Source: Nymphalis io (Eukaryota > Arthropoda > Insecta > Lepidoptera > Nymphalidae). Taken from it: a stretch of 64,000 nt of DNA. Made by a program: the position numbers and the translations under genes. The stretch covers positions 6,572,001 through 6,636,000 of the forward strand of contig NC_065914.1 in the NCBI RefSeq assembly GCF_905147045.1, in the 5' to 3' direction. The notes below the pieces were generated by a model that worked only from the letters and a program-made list of their open reading frames with translations, made no database searches and was not told the DNA's origin. Shown one piece after another: positions 55,891 through 64,000 of this stretch (positions within the stretch are counted from its first letter, which is position 1; every line of letters begins with the position of its first letter).

Positions 55891-56267
55891 TATGTTTTAA
55901 TTATAAATGTTTTTAATAACCTCCTGTGGATTTCAAATTTTATTCAAGAAGTGCTCAGCTTTTTAATACCAAATTGCTATTTTTGGATTCGATGTCACTA
56001 GTATCATATGTTGTGACGTATGAATCAAGACGCATAATTACGAAGGCTGTATAAAGGAAATTTATTTCGAAAACAATATGTATTTAACCCTATCCGTGTC
56101 TTGCTGGACTGGTTGAATACAATGATATTCAGCTACCGTGGAAACAATTTCATGTGGTAAAACCTGTGCCTCATCATACCTATGAAAGATGGATATTGGT
56201 TTATCTGTTTAAGGTTAATAAGCTTTGTAAATTGTCACATATGACGTATATTTTATGTATTTTATTA

Positions 56268-56512
56268 GAATGGTAAGTGGACCGATGGTAAGTGTTCACA
56301 ACTGATCATAGACATTGGCGTTCTAAGAAATATTAACCATTCCTTACATCGCCAATGCTCCACCAACCTTGCGAAATAAGGTGTTATATTCCTTATACGT
56401 AGTTACAATGACTTACTCACCCTTCAAACCGGAACACAACAATACTAAGTATTGCTGTTTAGTGGTAGAATGTCTGATAGATGGGTGGTACGCACCTAGA
56501 CGCCATACCTAT
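56268..56512 (-). repeat. Repeat A copy, diverged
   Basis: GATGGTAAGTGTTCACAACTG, CTCCACCAACCTTGCG and AAGTATTGCTGTTTAGTGG. Confidence 0.75.
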
Positions 56513-57386
56513 ACAATATCCTACCTATACTATGCAATTTCGGTTAGATTTGATTCCAAATTTAAAAATCAGTAGCCGCCACGAGAAAGCCACGATGTGA
56601 CCATTTAACATATATAAATATACATTGTATTTATATATGAAAAGAAATACTTCAAGTGTTATAGAAACTATTAAAATGTTCCTTTGTCAGTCTTTTTTTA
56701 TTTTCAACCTACGTATGACGTCATAGCTTTCAACTAGGTATATATAAGTTAATATCTGTTCCAACATCGACACTGATCTGCCGACCTTTCATTTCATGGA
56801 TGATTAGAACCCTCATGTTTCTTACATGCTTAGGGATGTCGGTCGATTGTAAATATCGATATCGATAGATATTTTAATTTATATTTAATATTTGTTAACT
56901 TTGTGTAATTACATATAAAACATATTTCATACCATATAACATTGCTCATTTGCATCGCATTTCAAGTTTTTTTTATCTACAACCAATTAAAATAGATTTA
57001 TAAAACCAAAAACAGAGTTTTTCAACCAATAAGATGTACATTAAATATTTGTGTATTATTTCAATGGTTAATTTTATAATATTTATATTGTCATAAAAAG
57101 TAAGGGATTAGAAATATAAGTTTGCTAACAGTAAGTTTGCTAATAATGTCCTTTACATTATTATTATTATTAATAATAATTTATTATATTATAAGCAGAA
57201 TAAGTCAAACTTTCCGAGCGTCGTAGTCCAGCTGTCAGATTGGTATTAAAAATTTAATTCACTTTTGGCGGGAGGCAGCGCGAAATACGGTCATGTGTAT
57301 CACTGATATGATTTTTGGAATAATAATTTATAAACCAGATTTTATTAAAATATTTAACCAATAGTTTTTATATTTTTCCAATAAAT
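56513..57386. other. AT-rich intergenic DNA, nothing recognised
   Basis: No coding, RNA or repeat signature beyond short (ATT)n runs near 57160. Confidence 0.3.
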
Positions 57387-57672
57387 GTGGTAGGGCTTTG
57401 TGCAAGCTCGTCTGGGTAGGTACCACCCACTCATCAGATATTCTACCGCAAAACAGCAATACTTGATATTGTTGTGTTCCGGTTTGAAGGGTGAGTGAGC
57501 CTGTGTAATTACAGGCACAAGGGACATAAAATCTTAGTTCCCAAGGTTGGTGGCGCATTGGCTATAAGCGATGGTTGACATTTCTTACAATGCCAATGTC
57601 TAAGGGCGTTTGGTGACCACTTACCATCAGGTGACCCATATGCTCGTCCACCTTCCTATTCTATAAAAAAAA
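57387..57672 (+). repeat. Repeat A, reference full-length copy
   Basis: Defines the family: GTGGTAGGGCTTTGTGCAAG, CTCATCAGATATTCTACCGC, GAGTGAGCCTGTGTAATTACAGG, CCAAGGTTGGTGGCGCATTG, CACTTACCATCAGGTGACCC and CTTCCTATTCTATAAAAAAA. The A-rich 3' end, frequent 5' truncation and target duplications (see 63738) suggest a SINE. It resembles the nymphalid SINE called Metulj, from memory; the name is not verified. Confidence 0.88.
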
Positions 57673-57772
57673 TGTATTAAAATACATTTTGTTTTGTTTA
57701 TAATATTGTAATAATAATAAATAATAATGTTAATAATATCAGACGTTATATTATACAATACATACAATAAAC

Positions 57773-57832
57773 TCCAAACCATTACTCCAAAAGTAGAGGA
57801 GGCGTTAGTCCAACAGTGGGATATTACTGTTT
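57773..57832 (+). repeat. Repeat B SINE, 3' fragment
   Basis: AACTCCAAACCATTACTCC and GGAGGCGTTAGTCCAACAG. Confidence 0.6.
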
Positions 57833-58434
57833 ACAAGCTTTTACTTTTTTATGTAATATTTTGATCTTTGAATAAAGCCACAAATCCAGAGTAAGTAGGT
57901 TTCTTCTACAAGCATGTCACATCCTAGACCGTGTCGAGTTTTTACATCCGGCAAGACAACTGTCAAACGCCTATATGAGATAAAAAAAGGCTCTTTTTTT
58001 AAAGGGTTATTTGAAATTCAGTCGACGCATTGAATGGCATCCGACGTATGAAGTAACTATCGATGGATTTTAAATTGAAATGGGCTCTAGAAGCTTCTGG
58101 TGCGGCGTTTCGAATACCTTTTCTACAGACCAATGAAAAAAGTTGTATGTAATTCCGTTCAGAAATCGATCGCAGTTCAGTTCCATTTTTATTGAGTTCA
58201 TTTAAAAAACAAAAGCTTATTATACTGTACAGGAGTATATAAATGATAGAAGAGTTTGGAGTTAGTATTTGTTGATGTTCATACAGGATATATGATTGTA
58301 TATAATTATTACATGTATTTTTTTTTTAATTTTAATAAGAGTAACTTATGAGTTTCTTGTCGGTTCTTCTCGTATAACTATATTCTGAACCAGTTTTATA
58401 TTCGTTTATTCTATAACCAGTATAATACAGTACA

Positions 58435-58497
58435 GTAACAGCCTGTTAATGTCCCACTGCAGGGCTAAGGCCTCCTCTCTCTTTTGAGGAGAAGGTT
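58435..58497 (-). repeat. Repeat B SINE, 3' fragment
   Basis: AACAGCCTGTTAATGTCCCA and CCTCTCTCTTTTGAGGAGAA. Confidence 0.7.
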
Positions 58498-59511
58498 CAA
58501 GTCTACGTGAGAGTATATTTTGATTTTGAAAATTCGGTTACAAAATTATTTTTTAAGAACATTGAAAACCTTATCAAGCATAACATAATTATCTTAAGTC
58601 ATTTATGTAGATAAATTTTGTAACTATAGAAAATTTATGACACATTAATTTATTAACCAAAACAAAATTCACAAAGCGTTATGTATGAGCATAATTCGAG
58701 CGAATAGATCGGTTGGCGATTGTTTATTTCTCATTGGGTATTAAAAACCTCACACTCATATGACAAATCTGTGAGTGTAATTATCTCTTCAATTTGGTAA
58801 TAAATACATAATAATTACTTACGGAAATCTGTATTCATTTCGAAACAGTAATTAATTGACTTAAAATTGGTAATCAGGTAGGTTCATGTTTTCGCAAATT
58901 TGTATTACGAATAATAATTATTATTTTTAACTATGTCAAGTTTGATTTTTTTTAAAATCAAATTTAAAATAGTACCTCCCGATTCCCACCCGACGCAGTA
59001 AATATATAATAAAATTATATATATTAATGCAATTTAAAGCTTTTTATGTAGACTATATTTTTGGGGATATGACAGTGTCATGCGTTTGTTGTCACGGCGT
59101 TAGTTCTAACCTCCAGAAAATTGTCGGGTTCCTTTATAAAATTAGCGCAGACATTAACAAAAAAAATTATAACGTAAATTTATAATAATATTTTTCTATC
59201 GATATAATTCGCATCCCTAAACGTTTGCTGCGCGTCTATCGTGACGGATTACGTCATGTATTTTGCAAGGATAACGATGGCTGACATAATATTTAAATTC
59301 CGCTCACACATCAAATTGTTTCGAGTTTCTTTAGAGTTTTTTTCAGTAGAATATAGATTCTGAACGAATGGCTTTAATGTCATATCAGATTTATCAAATC
59401 ACAATATATTCAATACGTGATTATGAAATTCACGCGTCTCGTATAAAAGTAAAAATTTCAAGTTCAACCAACATGCGGTGTTCAATTTAAAAAGAGTAGT
59501 TCTATCTGTAA
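58498..59511. other. AT-rich intergenic DNA, nothing recognised
   Basis: A less AT-rich patch at 59205-59290 (GCTGCGCGTCTATCGTGACG, with TTACGTCATG like a CRE site) is the only feature. Confidence 0.3.
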
Positions 59512-59726
59512 GGTTTCGGTTAGAACGCGTGAATCTTAACCGATGAACGTGGGTTCAACCCGGGCAAGCACCTCTGAATTTTCATGCGCTTAATTTGTGT
59601 TTATAATTCATCTCGTGCTTAACGGTGAAGGAAAACATCGTGAGGTAACCTGCATGTGTCTAATTTCATTGAAATTCTGCCACATGTGTATTCCACAAAC
59701 CCGCATTGGAGCAGCGTGGTGGAATG
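59512..59726 (+). repeat. Repeat B SINE, lacking its 3' block
   Basis: TTTCGGTTAGAACGCGTGAA to CATTGGAGCAGCGTGGTGG; the box A start and the CTCCAAACC 3' block are absent. Confidence 0.82.
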
Positions 59727-59988
59727 GTGCCGTGTTCATTGTAATATTATATATTACAATGCATATAAATTATGCTGAAAGAAATATATGATTAAATATG
59801 AATAATAAAACACTTTTATATAAATCATTTCCTCAATATATTATATAAGCTGTTGTAAATTAAACGTATATAACGTAGACGTAACAGTAGTAAACGTTTT
59901 TGCGTCAGTAATGCTTCAATTTAATTTTCTATCATCCTAAGGATTAATGTTTAGGGGTTATTCTATAACGGCGCTTCAATACAGAAGG

Positions 59989-60278
59989 ATTTTTTTATAG
60001 AATTGGAAGGCAGTCGGGCATATGGACCACCTGAGGGTAAGTGTTCACCAACGCCCATAGACATTGGCATTGTAAGAAATGGTAACAATCGCTTACATCA
60101 CCAATGCGCCACCAAACTTGGAAACTAAGATGTTATGTCCCTTGTGCCTGTAATTACACTGGCTCACTCACCCTTCAAACCGGAACACAACAATATCAAG
60201 TACTGCTGTTTTGCGGTAGAATATCTGATGAGTTGGTGGTATCTACCCAGACGAGCTTTCACAAAGCCCTACCACCAT
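59989..60278 (-). repeat. Repeat A copy, full length
   Basis: T tract, ATAGAATTGGAAGGCAGTCG to GCCCTACCACCA, with about a dozen scattered changes. Confidence 0.85.
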
Positions 60279-60764
60279 AACAAAACTCAAAAATAATTAA
60301 CGATTGAACGAAATATCTTCTACATTAATATAATAAACTTCCAATTATATTCACGAAGTTACCATTTCTTAAGAAACATTAAATTAAAACAAAATATACC
60401 GTTTTAAAAAATATCTACGTTTTCAAAGAACACTTGCTTTTAGATACTCGACACCTTAACGGAAGCTCAGCCATTGTTGACGGCACAAAGAAACAATTCT
60501 ATAAAGTCTTTTTCTAACTGAAGAGAGATAGTATTTGACAAACGTCTGAACTAATATTGTTACAGTTTCTTGGAATGGTTCAATGGCTTTATTACATTTT
60601 GTATTCGTATCTCTGACGTGTTTTCCGTTCCTCTGAACTTATCTTTAATGTTAAATAAAAATGTTTACTTTTTATTGATATATGTGTATATAATATTTGT
60701 ATTAACATTTATTTGTTAGTTTGTTTGGTTATAGATTGATTTTATTTTATTTTTTATTATTACA

Positions 60765-60915
60765 GCACCATCTACCTCATATCCTATGACTTATTCCTAA
60801 CACCGTTGGTTGCCTGGAAGAGATCGATATGTAGCGATAAGGTTGCCAAAGTATGCTATGCAAGGTTGTATCTATGTTTTTATTTTTTTAATCTTTGTGG
60901 TGTACAATAAAGTGT
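60765..60915 (+). mobile_element. LINE 3' untranslated end (putative)
   Basis: GGTTGCCTGGAAGAGATCGA, TAGCGATAAGGTTGCC and TGTGGTGTACAATAAAGTG. This combination ending in a poly(A)-signal-like word is common at the 3' end of a lepidopteran LINE family, from memory. No coding part is present. Confidence 0.45.
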
Positions 60916-60937
60916 AAATAATTATTTTAACCTTCGC

Positions 60938-60985
60938 CTCGAAGGCCTTAGCCCAACTGTTGGACATTCACAGGCTGTTACTTAC
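60938..60985 (+). repeat. Repeat B SINE, terminal fragment
   Basis: CTCGAAGGCCTTAGCCCAAC and TTGGACATTCACAGGCTGTTAC. Confidence 0.6.
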
Positions 60986-61428
60986 TTAATTATATATTGT
61001 AAAAACTTTTGACGTCATAGAGTCTAGATGACTACTTTATAACTTGGAATGTATGCCAGTTAACTTCCGTGGTTGTTGTTAGTTTTCTTAGTAAGATTTT
61101 GAATGGTATTCGGCAAGTGTTACCATAACCAGGTTGTCTTGGGATTGCCATTTTCAGGTTGTAATCCATAATCTCCTTGGTTCATTCTGGGTTCCAATTA
61201 GGAGGTTAATAAATTATACAGGAACGAATTTCTTTATTGCACTCCAAACACTTGGTGAATGGGAGCAAGGCCGATGTAAGTGAAAGCCTTCGAGTCTTAC
61301 GTCACTTTTGCATTAGTGTGTGTCCGTGTCCTATATTATTTACTACATACCAATTGTTACTACGACTAAATGATTCAATTCATATTTACATAAATATATT
61401 TTTTTTATAATGTTTTATAATAAAAAAA

Positions 61429-62163
61429 ACTCATTTTGTTTTTATAATGTTAATAGAAAATTTTATATAATAATAATTAAATTTTCTATTTATTTAGTTT
61501 AACTTAGGCTTAACGAAATTAATTTTCGTTTTAGAGTAAAAATTCAATGAAAACATGAAACCTTTTTTTTAAATAAATGAAATTTTAGTCAAATATGTAT
61601 TTTATTTAGCCTCAAATAATCATTGTATCCTTAAATTTATATACAAGATAAATGTTTTTTTTTTTTAAATATTTCAACAAATTTTAACCATGTAATAAAT
61701 AGTATATTCCAGAACAAGACTTGGCATTATGATTGATACAATGATATGGTACAGCTAATTGGAATTGGGTTATATATATATCAAAATGCCAAGTCTTGTA
61801 TATATATAATGTTGTATAATAAAAAATAAAATAAAAATAACTCATTTTGTTCTTATAATGTTAATAGAAAATTTTATATAATAATAATTAAATTTTCTAT
61901 TTATTTAGTTTAACTTAGGCTTAACGAAATTAATTTTTGTTTTAGAGTAAAATTCAATGAAAACATGAAACCTTTTTTTTTAAATAAATGAAATTTTAGT
62001 CAAGTATGTATTTTATTTAGCCTCAAATAATCATTATATCCTTAATATACAAGACAATTGTGTTTCTTTATAAAATATTTCAACCATGTAATAAATAGTA
62101 TACTCTAGAACAAGTCTTGGTATTATGATTGATACAATGATATGGCACAGCTAATTGGAATAT
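61429..62163. repeat. Tandem duplication, about 411-bp period
   Basis: CTCATTTTGTTTTTATAATG at 61429 recurs at 61840 and the two units stay alignable to AGCTAATTGGAAT (about 61755 and about 62150). Shared landmarks are CTTAGGCTTAACGAAATTAA, CAATGAAAACATGAAACC and CCTCAAATAATCATT. The first unit also ends with an inverted AATGCCAAGTCTTG (partner CAAGACTTGGCATT near 61713). Confidence 0.8.
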
Positions 62164-62263
62164 ATTTTAAATCTAAGGAGTTGCTGTAATATTTTTCTAT
62201 ATTCTCTAGTTTAGATGAAAAATTTACTTCATATTATTTTATTATTATTAATTGTTTTATATT

Positions 62264-62265
<2 letters not shown>

Positions 62266-62314
<49 letters not shown>
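62266..62314. repeat. (TA)n microsatellite
   Basis: More than 20 uninterrupted TA units after the tandem duplication. Confidence 0.9.
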
Positions 62315-62317
<3 letters not shown>

Positions 62318-62539
62318 GCCTTTAAAGGTATCTAGGAATCTAATCTAGTATGCAATGAATTGTCGAGGAATTGCTGACTCTAATAGTATAATTTATATTA
62401 GTTTCGGAGTCAGAGGTCCACCAATAATGCTGCTAATGTAAATAAAACACATAGATTTAGATAATACTGCAAACAAATTGTGTACATGATTCTTTTGGGT
62501 GTAAATAAAAATTTATTATTATTATATAGATAAATTTCT

Positions 62540-62575
62540 TGGTAGGGCTTGGTGGTAGGGCTATGTGTAAGCGAG
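62540..62575 (+). repeat. Repeat A head fragment
   Basis: TTGGTAGGGCTTGGTGGTAG and GGCTATGTGTAAGCGA, a duplicated head word. Confidence 0.5.
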
Positions 62576-62593
62576 GTGAGAAAAGTCCGACTC

Positions 62594-62640
62594 GGTATGT
62601 GCTTACTACAATGCTAAACGCATTGTAGTAAACACATACC
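62594..62640. repeat. Hairpin with about 20-bp arms
   Basis: GGTATGTGCTTACTACAATG and, inverted, GGTATGTGTTTACTACAATG, with a 5-7 base loop. Confidence 0.7.
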
Positions 62641-62794
62641 ATATTTATAGTATGAAGACCTTGGGGAACGTGGCAGTACGGAAGCAGCTGTCAAACAGCC
62701 GCCTCAGCCGACTCCCCAATGAAGCCGAAGCTAACACCAGCGCCCGCCCCGGAATCCCGTCGTGGCATCAGAGCGTTTTCCTGCTTTAACCAAC

Positions 62795-63175
62795 CGAAAA
62801 GGAGTTTTATTCCAACATGTTAATGCTCGTCCTAACACTTGCCGTCGAGCAAAGAAAAGTTTGAAGAACTTTATGGGTTCGAACTCCTGCCTCATCTACT
62901 ATATAGTCTAGACCTTGCACTATCAGATTACTACTTCTTTCGATTCATACACCATTTTCTTCAAGGGAAAATATTTGATAATTTTGCATAAGTTGAAATT
63001 GCGGTCCAAGAGTTCTTTGACAGCAATCCCAAGGAATGGTATCAGCGTGGGATCGCAATTGGCTAGCAGATGGCTAATGACGGTTGATAACAATGAACTA
63101 AACTTCAAGTATTAATTTTATTTTATTTCAAATAAATAATAATACAAATATTTGGTTAAAAAACGGTCATTTTTT
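62795..63175 (+). pseudogene. Mariner-type transposase remnant
   Basis: In pieces of frame: GVLFQHVNARPNTCRRAKKS, where the normal HDN catalytic Asp is Val; then YSLDLALSDYYFFRFIHHFL, covering the third catalytic Asp region (normally YSPDLAP); then QGKIFDNFA, stop, VEIAVQEFFDSNPKEWYQRG and a frameshifted RWLMTVDNN. GTTAAAAAACGGTCATTTTT near 63145 may belong to the terminal repeat. It is clearly dead and different from the mariner at 37533. GC-richer sequence at 62680-62790 may be an older upstream part. Confidence 0.75.
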
Positions 63176-63194
63176 TTGATACACCCTTAATTTC

Positions 63195-63360
63195 AAAGGG
63201 AGTTCAAGCTCAGGGCTCAGCTTTTCGTGCTTTCCGAGGCACGGTCGAACTTGGATCAGAATAAACACGGAAACGTACCGTGACCATTATTAATAAGTAG
63301 AATTTTTTGTTCTTTGATCCCAGAACTTTGGTATCTGCAGCCTAATAAACTAGTGTAACA
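63195..63360 (-). repeat. Repeat C SINE, fragment
   Basis: GGGAGTTCAAGCTCAGGGCT, CGTGCTTTCCGAGGCACGG and TGATCCCAGAACTTTGGTA. Confidence 0.55.
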
Positions 63361-63737
63361 AAACAATATATAAACAAATAACACTCAAGTGGGCTATATA
63401 TCTTTGACATATTCATTGTCTGGTTATATCGTTCAAGTGCCTATAGATCAGAATACAATAGCTGTTCTCATTCCGTTCTTTAAGAGTGGAAATAAATGTT
63501 GTCATGTGAATGATATTCTGAATGAATGTATCGTTGAATTTATAACGAGTTATGTATTGTGTTCTTTTAATTGACTTTGATTTTATTTATAGAATGAGTT
63601 CGATTCGTAATTAAGTAACTTAAATAATTAATTATTTTTATTTAACTCAAACAATATAACTCTTTGCAAAATTATATATTGATATTCTCAAAAAAATGAC
63701 TCTTTTGTTAATGCTATTTAAGGTGTAAAATACACCG

Positions 63738-63979
63738 TTGGCTCTTTTTTTTTATAGAATAGGAAGGTGGACGAGCATATGGGCCACCTGATGGTAAGTG
63801 GTCACCAAACGCCCTTAGACATTGGCATTCTAAGAAATGTCAACCATCGCTTATAGCCAATGCGCCACCAACCTTGGGAACTAAGATTTTATGTCCCTTG
63901 TGCCTGTAATTACACTGGCTCACTCACCCTTCAAACCGGAACACAACAATATCAAGTATTGCTGTTTTGTTTTTGGCTC
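63738..63979 (-). repeat. Repeat A copy, 5'-truncated, with target-site duplication
   Basis: Body 63745-63972, from a T tract to GTATTGCTGTTTTG, where the family head should continue but stops. TTGGCTC flanks it at 63738-63744 and 63973-63979. It belongs to the same subfamily as 43510 and 57387. Confidence 0.88.
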
Positions 63980-64000
63980 ATAGGACTTTACGTCTTTAAC

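Noticed and set aside
1..64000. CRISPR array, bacterial operon or viral genome
   Set aside because: No regularly spaced repeats with unique spacers; splice sites, SINEs and base composition are those of an insect nuclear genome.

Overview
This is nuclear DNA from a moth or butterfly, most likely a nymphalid-type butterfly. It is AT-rich and intron-rich, has an insect synaptotagmin 7, and carries several short retroposon families that I recognise as lepidopteran in style. There are no operons, tRNA genes, rRNA genes or CRISPR arrays. Almost all the short open frames in the window are noise, often lying inside the repeats.

Two protein-coding genes are supported. On the + strand, two exons (4069-4257 and 5028-5164) encode most of a small secreted single-domain von Willebrand type C (SVWC, Vago-like) protein. 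Its signal-peptide exon is not visible and probably lies upstream of the window. On the - strand, a synaptotagmin 7 gene fills the middle of the window. Six exons between 19532 and 11639 encode the complete C2A-C2B tandem and the stop codon. A Ser/Thr/Ala-rich linker exon (47297-47453) and a possible transmembrane/first exon (51407-51546) match in splice phase, giving a model of about 408 residues spread over about 40 kb. A possible + strand first exon (51911-51970) sits head to head with the presumed Syt7 5' end.

The rest is mobile-element debris. Repeat A (about 290 bp, Metulj-like in appearance) occurs about 30 times. Repeats B, C and D are tRNA-derived SINEs with polymerase III box A/B heads, several with clear target-site duplications. 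Repeat E is a MITE of about 160-190 bp with terminal inverted repeats. There are also 3' ends of several LINEs (RTE-like at 12966 and 32612, others at 28325, 43128, 44400, 49380 and 60765), two dead mariner transposase tails (37533 and 62795), and several isolated palindromes.

The most striking structure is at 6077-7242. It is a compound PIF/Harbinger-type element made of two head-to-head copies of the same internally deleted transposon. Each copy fuses the start of the transposase gene to the start of an oppositely oriented MADF-domain gene. The compound has inverted arms of 463 bp that look identical, is flanked by a TTA target duplication, and is inserted inside a repeat B SINE.
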